Shown one piece after another: positions 6,434-14,958 of a stretch of DNA of 45,338 nucleotides. The notes under the pieces were generated by a model. It did not search any database. It saw only the letters and a program-made list of their open reading frames with translations, and was not told the DNA's origin. Source of the DNA: Polyangiaceae bacterium (lineage in GTDB: Bacteria > Myxococcota_A > Polyangia > Polyangiales > Polyangiaceae). The position numbers were made by a program, and so were the translations under genes. The stretch is from positions 1-45,338 of the forward strand of contig JADLEQ010000020.1 of assembly GCA_020846005.1 (NCBI GenBank), given 5' to 3'. Numbering within the stretch: the stretch's first letter is position 1; each line of letters begins with the position of its first letter.

Positions 6434-9004
6434 ATGGCCTCCGACCTCCTCGTACGCGCGGCCCGTGCGGCCGCCGCGGCGCTCGCGATCGGCGCGGCGG
6501 GGTGCGGCGGCGCGGCGGAGCGCGGTGAGCCGGCGACTCCGCGCGGGACCCGCGCGCGACCGAAGCCCGCCCGGGTCGCGCCTGGCATGCCGGGCCCGCT
6601 CCTCGCGACGGTCCCCTCGGGGACCTACGGTCCCTACCTGGCCCGGGGGGAGGACGGCGCGGTCGCGGTGTGGGCCGCCGGCGAACCTCGCGCCTGGTAC
6701 GCTGCCCACGCGCCGGCCACGGGACGGATCGCGGAGGCGGTCCGGGTGGCGGACGCGCCGGCCGAGGTGGGCGTCGTCGCGCTCCGCTCCCTCGGCGCTG
6801 CAGGGTACGTCCTCGCCTACACGACGCGCACGGAGCCGGAGCGCGTCGAGGCGCTCCTGATCGACGCCCGCGGCGAGGTCGCCGGGCCGGCGCGCGCGCT
6901 CGAGGAGTCTTCAGAGCGCGCGCTCTGGATCGACGCGCTCCCCATCGAGGGGGGCGCGCTCGTGGCCTTCGCCCGCCAGCGCGGGAAGGGCGCGGACCTG
7001 CTCGCGGCCGCCGTCGGGATCAGGCGCCCGCCGGAGCCGCCGGTGGCGCTGGCGACCGGCGCGCTCGCCTGGCAGCTCGTGGCGACGCCGCCCGGCGGCG
7101 CGCTGGCCACGGTGACGGGCGACGGGCCGCGGGGGCGCGTGAGCGTGCTCCCGCTGTCGGCGGCCGGCGCCCCGGCGGGCTCGCCCGTGCCGCTGTCCGC
7201 GCACCCCACCGCTGAGCCGGACCTCGACGCGGTCGCCACGCCGAGCGGGCTCGTGCTCGCGTGGACCGATCGCGCGTCGATCGAGCCGCGCGTGCACGTG
7301 GCGGCGACGGACGCGCGCGGCGCGCTCGCGCGGCCGCCCGCGCCCGTCACGCTCGGCGCAGGCGAGGAGACGCTCGTCGGGCTCGTGGCGCCGCACGGGA
7401 CCGGTCCGGTGTACCTCGCGTGGGAGCGCCCCGCCGAGCGCGTGCCCGGGGAGCGCTCGGTCGAGCTCGGCGAGCTGGGGGAGGGACTAAAGCTCGGCGG
7501 GCGCGCGCGCATCACCGCGTACGGGGATGAGACGCTGCCCGAGCTCGCGGCGAGCCCGCGGGGACTCGCCGCCTTGACGCTGGCGCGTGCGTGTCGTCGC
7601 GGGGTGAAGTGCGACGAGGTCCTCCCGACCTTCGTCGAGCTCGGCGCCGGGCTCGCCCCGGTGTCGAGCGAGCCCGTCCGCCTCTCCGCCGCCGAGGGTG
7701 CCCCCGCGGCGCTCGCGTGGGGCCTCGGCTGCACCGCGACCGGCTGCACGGCGCTCGCCGCGCCCGACGAGGTCCCCGCGCCCGTGCACCTCGTCTCGTT
7801 CGCGCGCGCGTCGCTCGAGCACGAGCCGGCCGCGGTCGCAGTCACCCGGCCGGAGCCGCCCACCATCGCAGCGACGGAGGTGATCGCCGCGAGCGAGCCG
7901 CTCGCCGCGATCGCGGGCGTGCCGACGCCGTCGGGGGCGCTGGTCGCCTACCTCACGCATTTCGAGCCGACCGGTCCGTGGAAGCTGCTCGACCGACCCG
8001 CCGCCGACGGGAGGCGGGAGCCGCTGCAGGCGCGGCTCGAGCTCGTCGCGCTCGACGCCGCCGGGCGCCCCGCCGCCCCGGTCAACCTCTCGCTGCGCGC
8101 GGGCTCGTACGCGGGCGTGGCGGTGGTGTCCGCCGATCCGGCTCGTGGCGAGCACCTCGTCGTGTGGTCCGCCTACGACCTCGGGCAGCCGCAGGTCTTC
8201 GCGACGCTCGTCGCCGCCGATGGGCGCAAGCTCGCGCAGCGCATGATCACGACCCGCCGGGGCGCGCTACGTGACTTGACGGCCGCGCGCGTCGCGGACG
8301 GCTACGTCCTCGCGTGGGTGGACGAGCGCGACGGCGACGCCGAGGTCTACCTGGCCAAGCTCAACCCGCAGCTCCAGCGGATCGGCCTGGATCAGCGCGT
8401 GACGCGCGTCACCGGAGCCGCCGGGCAGCCCGCGCTGCTCGTGCGCGGCGCCGAGGTGCTGGTCGTGTGGAGCGACGCGCGCGACCCGGACGCGCCCGGT
8501 CGAGGCGACCTCTACGCCTGGCGGAGGTCCGCCCGTGATCTGACGGCGATCGGCGCCGAGGAGCGCGTGGCGAAGACCCCCGAGCACTCGCGGTCCCCGA
8601 GCCTGGCCGCGCTCGGGGACCGCCCCGTCGTCGCCTGGATCGAGCAGGCACCGGAGGGCGCGGCCGGCGAGGGGCGGCTGCGCGTCGCCGAGCTCGACGG
8701 CGCCGGCCGTGTGCTCGGAGCGAGCACGATCGTCGAGCTTCCGGGCGGCTCGCCGTCCGACGTCGCGCTCCGCTGCGGCGAGAAGGACTGCCGCGTGGTC
8801 GTCGCCGTAGAGGACGCCTCGCGGTCGTCGCTCTGGGGCTTCGGCTGGGCTCCGGGCGGCGAGGCGAAGCCGTCGCGTCTCGGTGGCGTCGCGGGGCCCG
8901 CGGGCCAGCTCGTGGCCCCAAGGTGGGTGGGGGACGCGCTGGTCCACCTCGAGCACTCGCGCCCCGGGTCCGGGCGGGTGCGCCGAGCCGTGCTCGAGTG
9001 GTGA
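6434..9004 (+). CDS. Large lipoprotein with propeller-like repeats, function unknown
   Basis: An 856-residue predicted lipoprotein: MASDLLVRAARAAAAALAIGAAGC gives a signal peptide with lipobox GAAGC. I therefore start at ATG 6434 and not at the upstream in-frame GTG 6422. The mature part is rich in beta strand. Short blocks such as VVWSAYD, LAWVDERDGDAEVYLA, VVWSDARDP and VAWIEQAP recur every 50-70 residues. That is the pattern of a sialidase- or WD-type propeller with W-[ST]-D/E turns, although no Asp-box catalytic set is complete. Four to five cysteines occur in two local pairs (ACRRGVKCDE and GCTATGCT; RCGEKDC), suggesting disulfides outside the cytoplasm. It is probably surface or periplasmic and non-enzymatic. 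I do not recognise a named family. It stands alone, convergent with the extensin-like gene. Confidence 0.7.
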   Translation: MASDLLVRAARAAAAALAIGAAGCGGAAERGEPATPRGTRARPKPARVAPGMPGPLLATVPSGTYGPYLARGEDGAVAVWAAGEPRAWYAAHAPATGRIAEAVRVADAPAEVGVVALRSLGAAGYVLAYTTRTEPERVEALLIDARGEVAGPARALEESSERALWIDALPIEGGALVAFARQRGKGADLLAAAVGIRRPPEPPVALATGALAWQLVATPPGGALATVTGDGPRGRVSVLPLSAAGAPAGSPVPLSAHPTAEPDLDAVATPSGLVLAWTDRASIEPRVHVAATDARGALARPPAPVTLGAGEETLVGLVAPHGTGPVYLAWERPAERVPGERSVELGELGEGLKLGGRARITAYGDETLPELAASPRGLAALTLARACRRGVKCDEVLPTFVELGAGLAPVSSEPVRLSAAEGAPAALAWGLGCTATGCTALAAPDEVPAPVHLVSFARASLEHEPAAVAVTRPEPPTIAATEVIAASEPLAAIAGVPTPSGALVAYLTHFEPTGPWKLLDRPAADGRREPLQARLELVALDAAGRPAAPVNLSLRAGSYAGVAVVSADPARGEHLVVWSAYDLGQPQVFATLVAADGRKLAQRMITTRRGALRDLTAARVADGYVLAWVDERDGDAEVYLAKLNPQLQRIGLDQRVTRVTGAAGQPALLVRGAEVLVVWSDARDPDAPGRGDLYAWRRSARDLTAIGAEERVAKTPEHSRSPSLAALGDRPVVAWIEQAPEGAAGEGRLRVAELDGAGRVLGASTIVELPGGSPSDVALRCGEKDCRVVVAVEDASRSSLWGFGWAPGGEAKPSRLGGVAGPAGQLVAPRWVGDALVHLEHSRPGSGRVRRAVLEW

Positions 9005-9020
9005 GCGGCCCTCGGTCGCA

Positions 9021-9053
9021 CAAAAGGCGACCGCCCCGCGGAGCGGGGCGGTC
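9021..9053 (-). terminator. Hairpin terminator between convergent genes
   Basis: An 11-bp perfect stem (9029-9039 with 9043-9053, GACCGCCCCGC pairing) and a GGA loop. On the minus strand the stem is followed by GCCTTTTGTG, so it resembles an intrinsic terminator for the minus-strand gene ending at 9334. It may also stop plus-strand transcripts from the gene ending at 9004. The 9054-9333 stretch holds nothing else I can interpret. Confidence 0.5.
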
Positions 9054-9333
9054 TGGGTACGAACTTGCGCCGTGGTGCGGATCAGCGTTGGCTGCGCGCG
9101 CCGCTGCGTGGTCTCCCACGCGCGATCGGGAGGGGTGGCTCGGGTGGTGGTGCGGCGTGCGGAAACGCCTGCGCAAGTCGTAACCTGAGTCGTCGCTGGG
9201 TGCGGCCTCCTGGGCGCCGGCTCCTTGCCGGTCGCTGTGGAATCAACCCGCGCCCCGGTGGAGCCATTCCCGGCAGCCCGAGAATTGTCGCGCCCGGCGC
9301 TCGGCCCCGCTGACTCCCGGGCCGGACCGCCCG

Positions 9334-10641
9334 CTACTCGTCCCCGTCCGCGCCGGCCACGTCGACCGCCGGCCACTGCGACTTCACCGTCCAGCTCGAC
9401 GGCGTGCCGCTCGAGCCGATGTCCATGTGCCAGTGGTTGCGGTGGGCGCTGTTGTAATTCGGCGTGAGGACGGTGCCGAACGCGTGCTCCGCGCTCGCCT
9501 CGCACGCGATCGTGTAGAGGAGCAGGCTCGTCCCCGTCTGGGCCGCCAGTCCGGAGGTGCAGGTCGTGCTCGACGAGCCCTGCACCCAGTCGGTGGGGTC
9601 GTTGATGTCGTGACGCGTGCCGTCCGCCAGGTAGAGGTAGCGAACGTCCACCGCTCGACCCCAGGAGTGGTTGGAGTAGCCGTTCGCGCTGCAGTCGGGC
9701 TCCGGATCGCTCGGGCCTCGGCAGTAGTTCGTCTCGCTCCACGAACAGCAGCACCGGTAGCAGTACGAGCCCAGCGTGCCCACCCGGACGATCCCGTGGC
9801 TCTTCAGGACCTCCGCGAACGTCCACAGCGACTTCACGAACTCGCACGCGATGGGATCGCCGGTCGGGCTGGTGCTGGTGCCGCTGGCGAAGAGCACGCC
9901 GTTCACCGATCCGCCGAGGTGGACGGCGTCCGTCACGCCGCGCGCGGTGGTCGGCGTGTACGCGACGCCGAGGGCGTCGAGCTCCCCGAAGCAGCCGCCG
10001 GTCGTCGTCGGCGCCTGGACGACGAAGTTCACCAGATCGGTCGCCACCAGCGCGCCCGTGCCGTCGTAGCCACGCGCCTCGGCCCACCGGTTCCCGGGAT
10101 AGGAGTAGGGGTAAGTGAGGGGGAAGGTGGGCGCCGCCGTCGAGGTGCCGAGCGAGAAGCTGGTCTCGATGACGTACTCCACGCTCGTGATGCTGGCGCC
10201 GGCGACGACCTCGAAGCTCACCTGCGCCTGGGCCGGCGAGCCCGATTGCACGTGGACCTGCCCCTCCGCCGGCGCCACGATCTCGAGGTGATCGGGCGCG
10301 ACGGCGCCGCTGCCTCCCGCGCCGCCGCTGCTCGCCCCGCCCGCGCCGCCCTGGCCCGCGGCGCCTCCCGTCGCGGCGCCGGCTCCTCCACCCGTGCCGG
10401 AGCTGCCTGACCCACCCGCCGCGCCTGAGGTGCCCGCCGCACCCGACGCTCCCGCGGTGCCCGCCGTGCCCGCCGCGCCTGCCGCGCCGGAGCTGCCCGC
10501 CGCGCCGGAGCTGCCCGCCGCGCCGGACCCGCCGTCCGCCGGCGCGCCCCCGCCGCCCCCGCCCGGGGAGCCCGTCGCGGCCGTGCACGCCACGCCGGAG
10601 CCCATCGCCACCACCCACGCGACCACGACCCCGTGTTTCAC
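9334..10641 (-). CDS. Extensin-like / M15-fold peptidase lipoprotein with long Gly-Ala linker
   Basis: A 435-residue exported protein. The N-terminus (VKHGVVVAWVVAMGSGVAC) is a short signal with Cys19 as probable lipid anchor. It is followed by about 90 residues of Gly/Ala/Ser linker. The C-terminal half carries the zinc-site pattern of the extensin-like/DD-peptidase fold: SNHSWGRAVDV (H325, D332) and HRNHWHMD (H403, H405, D407). Many cysteines (CYRCCCSW, CRGP, DCSANG, TTCTSG, IACEAS) indicate disulfides. The likely role is binding or cutting peptidoglycan peptides outside the cytoplasm. GTG 10641 is preferred because a promoter-like pair sits immediately upstream. An alternative start at 10677 would add 12 residues, but it lies in the -35 element. 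Between linker and catalytic domain is a beta-rich Ig-like segment (HLEIVAPAEGQVHV). Confidence 0.8.
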   Translation of the reverse strand: MKHGVVVAWVVAMGSGVACTAATGSPGGGGGGAPADGGSGAAGSSGAAGSSGAAGAAGTAGTAGASGAAGTSGAAGGSGSSGTGGGAGAATGGAAGQGGAGGASSGGAGGSGAVAPDHLEIVAPAEGQVHVQSGSPAQAQVSFEVVAGASITSVEYVIETSFSLGTSTAAPTFPLTYPYSYPGNRWAEARGYDGTGALVATDLVNFVVQAPTTTGGCFGELDALGVAYTPTTARGVTDAVHLGGSVNGVLFASGTSTSPTGDPIACEFVKSLWTFAEVLKSHGIVRVGTLGSYCYRCCCSWSETNYCRGPSDPEPDCSANGYSNHSWGRAVDVRYLYLADGTRHDINDPTDWVQGSSSTTCTSGLAAQTGTSLLLYTIACEASAEHAFGTVLTPNYNSAHRNHWHMDIGSSGTPSSWTVKSQWPAVDVAGADGDE

Positions 10642-10648
10642 GTGCGAG

Positions 10649-10677
10649 AGCGTGACGTGTGGGGCGCGGCCCGTCAA
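10649..10677 (-). promoter_or_regulatory. Promoter of the extensin-like gene
   Basis: Minus strand TTGACG (10677-10672), 17-nt spacer, CACGCT (10654-10649), then 7 nt to the GTG at 10641. Good -35, moderate -10, almost no leader. Confidence 0.4.
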
Positions 10678-11337
10678 TGGTGGGACGGAGCGGATCTCCC
10701 CGGCCGCCGGAGCCTGCCGCTGCGCGCGCGCCGGGGGCGATCCGCGCCCGGCTCCAGCGACCAGCTACCGTGGCCGACGTGCGCGCGGATCCGGGCCTCG
10801 CTCACGCGGTCAGCGGGAACCACGAGCACGCCCGGCGGCGCGGCCGTCGTGGGAGCCTCTGCGCGGACGGCGGAGCCCTCGGCGCCACGCTCCTGGCGGG
10901 CTCCGTCGCCTTCGGGACGGAGCGCTTCGCGATTCACCCGGGGCGAGCGCGCTCTGTCGAGGAGCGCGCGCCGGGACGCTGGCCTGGCGGGCCCGCGGAT
11001 GGGAAGGAGGTCCCGGAGCACCTGCGTCGCGAGTAGCGCGCCGCAGCCAGCCGCTCGAGGGTGAGCGAGGCAGGACTCTGGAGCGACCACGGGGACCGGT
11101 GAGTGTCGGCATCGACGGCTCGTGGGGCCGACCGACGACTTCGCCGTCGAGGGCGCCCTCGCTGACGATCCGGACGGCGGGCGTCGAGTCGATCCGGACA
11201 CCGCGGCCAGCCGGGGTTCGCTCCGCGGCTACGTGGGAGGCCGGGAGACGACCGCCGCGCCCGGCCCTCGAGGCGAGGACCCGGGGGGCGCGTGGGGGTA
11301 CCTGCTTCCCGTACTCGAAGGGGTGGCGGAGCCCTGA
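10678..11337. other. Gene-poor stretch without a convincing intact gene
   Basis: About 660 bp upstream of the extensin-like gene. Several frames are open on both strands, as expected at this GC content, but none gives recognisable motifs, a good start or consistent codon use over more than about 60 codons. A plus-strand frame from about 11122 to a TGA at 11335 shows somewhat gene-like codons and is in phase with the remnant that follows. Confidence 0.4.
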
Positions 11338-11727
11338 GACGCGCTCCTCCACGAACCTCGCCTCCCCGCCCGGCGCCGGGCGGGTGCGCGGCCGGGCGAC
11401 GCGATCGCGCGGATCGCCGAGCCGGAGCCCGAGCGCGTCGAGCGCCGCGCGGCCTGGTCGCTCGATCTCCGCGAGTCGCCCGCCGAGACGCTCGCGCCGT
11501 GGCGAGCGCTGTCGCGCAAGGGCGTCCCCGTCCAGCGTCCTCCGAGTCGTGGTGCCTACGTCGCCGTCACGCTGCCCTCGGTGCGCTTCGCCAGACTGGC
11601 GCCCTCGCGCGCGAGTCGCCCTGCGGAAGCGCTGGTGGGGCTCCTCGACCGGCTCGGCCCGATGAGCCCGGAGCCGATGCGGCTGGTCCGCGACGCCCCC
11701 TTACCCCGCGGACGACGAGCTTCGATC
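11338..11727 (+). pseudogene. Possible decayed coding remnant, family unknown
   Basis: From about 11398 to 11710 one plus-strand frame has strongly G/C third positions and protein-like composition (RIAEPEPERVERRAAWSLD ... PAEALVGLLDRLGPMSPEP). It has no ATG or GTG start before 11581, is preceded by an in-phase TGA at 11335, and has no stop of its own before running antisense into the next lipoprotein gene. This looks like the 3' part of a gene that lost both ends. I cannot name the family, and chance is not excluded. Confidence 0.25.
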
Positions 11728-12264
11728 TCAGCGGATCGTGCGGGTGGGGAAGTGCACGTCGCGGCGCGCGCTCTCCGGCGCCGGGGGCCGCGGCTCGCCG
11801 AACAGCCCCACGTCACCGCTCGCGCGCCGCTCCCGGACGAGCTGCCAGCCCCCGTCGCGGTCGCTCCACACCTGCGCGACGCGCGTCGCTCGGAGCGTCG
11901 TGTCGTCGCTCGCGACCCACGCGACGTCGACCTCGACGATGGCGTTGTGCTCGTCTTGCATCGACATGCCCGTCAGCTCGACGTCGAGCACGCGGACGTC
12001 GCGGCCCCAGGTCGCGCGCCGCTCCAGGAAGGCCTTGCGCGCCCCCTCGGCGGCGAGGGAGGCGGCCACGTCCAGGCGTCCGAAGCGCGCCGCGGTGTTC
12101 ATCTCCCGCGCCGCGTCCATGACGCGCTGGGAGGTCGGGGGGGGCGCCATGCACGCCCCGAGCGAGAGCGCTAGGAGGAGTCCACGGAGCGCGCCGGGGC
12201 CGGCGCCGGGGCGCGCGACCGCGCGCGCGAGGGCGGCGGCGAGGCGGACGATGCAGAGGTTCAC
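11728..12264 (-). CDS. Small lipoprotein coupled to ftsEX-envC, function unknown
   Basis: A 178-residue predicted lipoprotein. GTG 12264 overlaps the upstream stop as GTGA, which decides the start over a GTG at 12276. The signal peptide ends LLLALSLGAC, a good lipobox. The mature part (QRVMDAAREMNTAARFGRLDVAASL ... VWSDRDGGWQLVRE) reads as one helix pair followed by a twisted sheet, like NTF2/SnoaL-fold lipoproteins that begin with a helical cone. No catalytic residues are apparent. Its translational coupling to the division operon suggests a role in the same periplasmic process, for example positioning or regulating the EnvC-like factor. That is inference. Confidence 0.72.
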   Translation of the reverse strand: MNLCIVRLAAALARAVARPGAGPGALRGLLLALSLGACMAPPPTSQRVMDAAREMNTAARFGRLDVAASLAAEGARKAFLERRATWGRDVRVLDVELTGMSMQDEHNAIVEVDVAWVASDDTTLRATRVAQVWSDRDGGWQLVRERRASGDVGLFGEPRPPAPESARRDVHFPTRTIR

Positions 12265-13226
12265 AGTCCCAGCCACTCCCCCGGGTCGACGGCCTCGGCC
12301 CCGACCCGGATCTCGAAGTACACGCTCGGGCCGCCGGGCGCGTCCCCGACCCCGCCGAGCCGCGTCCCGGTGACCACGTCATCCCCGACCGCGACGGAGA
12401 TCTCGGAGAGGTTCGCGCTCACCGTGAAATGGTTCGCGCCGTGGTCGACGATCACCGTCCGCCCGTAGTCCGCGTACAGGTCGGCGAACGCGACGCGGCC
12501 CGCGTGGACGGAGCGCACGGCCGAGCCGTACGGCGCGCGCAGCTCGACGCCCGGCGCGCCGTTGCTCCTGCGCAAGCGCCGGACCTCGGTGCGGCCCGCG
12601 AGCGGCAGCGGCAGTCGCCCGCGGAGCGCGGCGAAGCCGCCGGTCGTCTCGGCCGGCGCGGCGGGGCCGACGGCGCCGTACACCGCAGCGTGCGCGCCGT
12701 CGCCCGAGAACGCGCGCGCGAACGCCTCGTCTCGCTCCTGGGCGGCGGCGACCGCCGCGCTCGCCCGCGCGAGCGACTCCGCCTGCGCCTCGAGCGGGAG
12801 CCGCTGCTTGCGCAGCCGCTCGCGCTCCTCGGCGATCCGCGCGCGCTCGTCGACCAGCGCCCGCTCCTGCTCCACGTCACGCGCCAGCGCGCGTCGAAGG
12901 CGCTCCACGCGCGCCGCGTGGTCGACCAGATCTTCGAAGCCGCCGCCGACCGGCAGCAGCCCCGCGCGCGCCAGCCGCACGTAGCTACGGCCCCGCGCCA
13001 GCGTCCGCGCGCGGATCCGCTCGAGCTCCTGCGCGAGCGCCGCGGCGCGCTTCTCCAGCCGCGCGTCGTCCCGCGTCAGGCGCTCGAGCTCGCGGTGGAG
13101 CGCGTCGACCGCGTCCCCCGCGGGCGGGGCCGTCCCGACGCCGGCCGGTGCCGGTCCCGCCGGTCCGGCGAGCGCGCCGGTCCCGACCAGCAGCGCGGCG
13201 AACCCGAAGCGGAGCGCGCGTCGCAT
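12261..13226 (-). CDS. EnvC-like murein hydrolase activator (degenerate LytM domain)
   Basis: A 321-residue exported protein. The signal peptide (MRRALRFGFAALLVGTGALA) is followed by a long coiled coil (residues about 40-165, with repeated RARELE-type heptads) and a C-terminal LytM/M23 domain (about 215-321). The domain's active-site positions are not those of an active M23 enzyme. GVELRAPYG replaces the G-[IV]-D-[IL] aspartate motif, NHFTVSANLS replaces the usual H in 'YGHL', and SVYFEIR replaces HxHFE. This coiled coil plus inactive LytM architecture is that of EnvC, which is recruited by FtsX and activates cell-wall amidases at division. Its place 3 bp downstream of ftsX supports that. The gene symbol is withheld because orthology was not tested. 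Confidence 0.88.
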   Translation of the reverse strand: MRRALRFGFAALLVGTGALAGPAGPAPAGVGTAPPAGDAVDALHRELERLTRDDARLEKRAAALAQELERIRARTLARGRSYVRLARAGLLPVGGGFEDLVDHAARVERLRRALARDVEQERALVDERARIAEERERLRKQRLPLEAQAESLARASAAVAAAQERDEAFARAFSGDGAHAAVYGAVGPAAPAETTGGFAALRGRLPLPLAGRTEVRRLRRSNGAPGVELRAPYGSAVRSVHAGRVAFADLYADYGRTVIVDHGANHFTVSANLSEISVAVGDDVVTGTRLGGVGDAPGGPSVYFEIRVGAEAVDPGEWLGL

Positions 13227-13229
13227 GCT

Positions 13230-14096
13230 TCAGCTCCCGAGCAGCCGCCGCAGGCTGAGGTGCGCGGCGCCCGCGCCGATCGCGGCGCCCAGCGCCACCA
13301 GCGCGGCCGCGATCGTCCACGGCAGGAAGGTGAGCGGCGTCCCGAGCAGCAGGCCGAGCTGCCCGTCGAGGCTCGACCGGACGATGGCGTAGAGCAGCCC
13401 GACCAGCGCCACGGCCGCGAGCGCGCCGAGCGCGCCCTGCCCGGCGCCCTCGAGCACGAAGGGCCGCCGCACGTATGCGTCGGTCGCGCCCACGAGCTTC
13501 AGCACCTCGATCTCGATCCGTCGCCGGGCGAGGACGAGCCGCATCGTCGACGAGACCACGCTCACGACCGCCGCCAGCACGATCAGCGCGAGCAGCGCCG
13601 CCGCCGCGTACCCGCGGTCGAGGAGCGCGCCGAGCCGCTCGCTCCAGGCCTGGTACGTCTCCACGCCGGTCACCGCGGGCAGCGCGGCGAGCTGGGAGGC
13701 CATGCGCGCGAGCCGCGCAGCCGCCGCGTCGTCGGCGAGCGAGACCTCGAGCGACGCGGGGAAGGCCTCGGCGGGGAGCGCGGCGACCAGCGCGTCGCCG
13801 CTCGCGCCGAGCTCGCGGCGCGCGTCCTCGCTGGAGACGAAGCGCACCGAGGTGACCCCCTCGGTCGCGCGGAGCGCGCGGTCGATCGCGGCGACCTGGG
13901 GCTCCGTCACCGCCGGGTCGAGGTACACCGACGCGCGCCCCGTCCGCGCCCAGGCGCCGCGCACGGCGTTCACGTTGACCACGACCAGCAGCGTCGCGGC
14001 GAGACAGACGAACGCCACCGCCACCGAGAACACGCTGAGCCCGTGGAGGCGCCAGTCGCCGCGGCTCCCGCGGAACGCGCGGTCGAACGCGTTCAC
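13230..14096 (-). CDS. ftsX: Cell-division ABC transporter-like permease FtsX
   Basis: A 288-residue inner-membrane protein. A first membrane helix (LHGLSVFSVAVAFVCLAATLLVVV) is followed by a periplasmic domain (residues about 45-160, with ASVYLDPAVTEPQVAAI and VRFVSSEDARRELG, standard FtsX blocks), then three more helices toward the C-terminus. VLKLVGATDAYVRRPFVLEG is the conserved FtsX cytoplasmic-loop signature. It pairs with FtsE and passes ATP-driven movement to EnvC in the periplasm. GTG 14096 overlaps the ftsE stop as GTGA, and the envC-like gene begins 3 bp after this stop. Confidence 0.93.
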   Translation of the reverse strand: MNAFDRAFRGSRGDWRLHGLSVFSVAVAFVCLAATLLVVVNVNAVRGAWARTGRASVYLDPAVTEPQVAAIDRALRATEGVTSVRFVSSEDARRELGASGDALVAALPAEAFPASLEVSLADDAAAARLARMASQLAALPAVTGVETYQAWSERLGALLDRGYAAAALLALIVLAAVVSVVSSTMRLVLARRRIEIEVLKLVGATDAYVRRPFVLEGAGQGALGALAAVALVGLLYAIVRSSLDGQLGLLLGTPLTFLPWTIAAALVALGAAIGAGAAHLSLRRLLGS

Positions 14097-14887
14097 GCGA
14101 CCTCCAGCGCGGGCGAGGCGTCGGCCGTGAGGTCGTCCAGGCCCGCTCGCGCGTCGATGGCCCGTCCGTCGTCGAGGACGACGACCCGCCGGGGGCGGAT
14201 GTCGAGGAGCGACCGGTCGTGCGTCGCGAACAGCACCGTCACGCCCGTCTCGTGGATGTCCTCGAAGAGACCGAGGATGTCGACGGCGAGCTGGGGGTCG
14301 AGGTTACCCGTGGGCTCGTCGGCCAGCACGAGCGCGGGCTCGCCCACGATCGCTCGCGCGATGGCGACCCGCTGCTGCTCCCCACCGGAGAGGTGCCCCG
14401 CCACCTCGTCCCCGCGGCCGCCCAGGCCTACCCGATCCAGCACCTCGGCGATCCGTTTGCGGACCAGGCGGGCCGGCAGTCCCAGCACCTCGAGCGGGAC
14501 CGCCACGTTCTCGGCTACCGTCCAGTTGTGCACCAGCTTGAAGTCCTGGAACACGATGCCGACGTTGCGCCGGAGGAACGGCACGGCGTCGGCGCGGAGC
14601 CGGCCGATCTCGCGGCCGAGGAACAAGATCCGCCCGCTGTCGACCGTCTCGGCCGCGTAGAGCAGCCGGAGCAGGGTGCTCTTGCCCGAGCCGGACGGGC
14701 CGGTGATGAAGACGAATTCGCCCCGCTCGATCTCGAGCGACAGGCCGCGCAGCACCGGCGCGTCGAGGCGGAACGCCTTGTGCACGTCCTCGAACACCAG
14801 GATCGGGCGGTTCGCGGCGTCCCGGTCGAACCGGCTGCCGCCGCGGAGCACCGGGCGAAACGCGCGGCGGCTGGCGCCAGCTTCCAT
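14093..14887 (-). CDS. ftsE: Cell-division ATP-binding protein FtsE
   Basis: A 264-residue ABC ATPase with Walker A GPSGSGKST (residues 63-71), Q-loop VFQDFKL, signature LSGGEQQRVAIARAI, Walker B ALVLADEPTGNLD and H-loop FATHD. NVGIVFQDFKLVHNWTVAENV is diagnostic of FtsE among ABC proteins. I start at ATG 14887. This leaves about 28 residues ahead of the usual FtsE N-terminus, so the in-frame GTG at 14851 is possible. The C-terminal tail is also longer than usual. The gene leads a tight operon ftsE-ftsX-envC-like-lipoprotein with 4-bp or 3-bp junctions. It is divergent, by 71 bp, from the formyltransferase-like gene. Confidence 0.93.
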   Translation of the reverse strand: MEAGASRRAFRPVLRGGSRFDRDAANRPILVFEDVHKAFRLDAPVLRGLSLEIERGEFVFITGPSGSGKSTLLRLLYAAETVDSGRILFLGREIGRLRADAVPFLRRNVGIVFQDFKLVHNWTVAENVAVPLEVLGLPARLVRKRIAEVLDRVGLGGRGDEVAGHLSGGEQQRVAIARAIVGEPALVLADEPTGNLDPQLAVDILGLFEDIHETGVTVLFATHDRSLLDIRPRRVVVLDDGRAIDARAGLDDLTADASPALEVA

Positions 14888-14958
14888 GCTGGGTCCGCTA
14901 CCAGCCGGCCCCGGGCGAGCCAACTTTTCGGCGCTCTCGCGCGGGCGGGCGGCGGGGC

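Noticed and set aside
11122-11665. Possible transposase remnant (DGSWGR-like stretch)
   Set aside because: No DDE or HUH residues, no terminal inverted repeats or target duplication were found; the resemblance was too short to keep.
12261-13226. Active M23 endopeptidase
   Set aside because: The zinc-binding His/Asp positions of the LytM domain are replaced, and the context is ftsEX, so an activator role fits better.
12429-14660. 743-codon plus-strand open frame opposite ftsX and the EnvC-like gene
   Set aside because: Antisense to strongly supported genes, with composition expected from high GC (Arg/Ala/Gly/Pro) and no motif.
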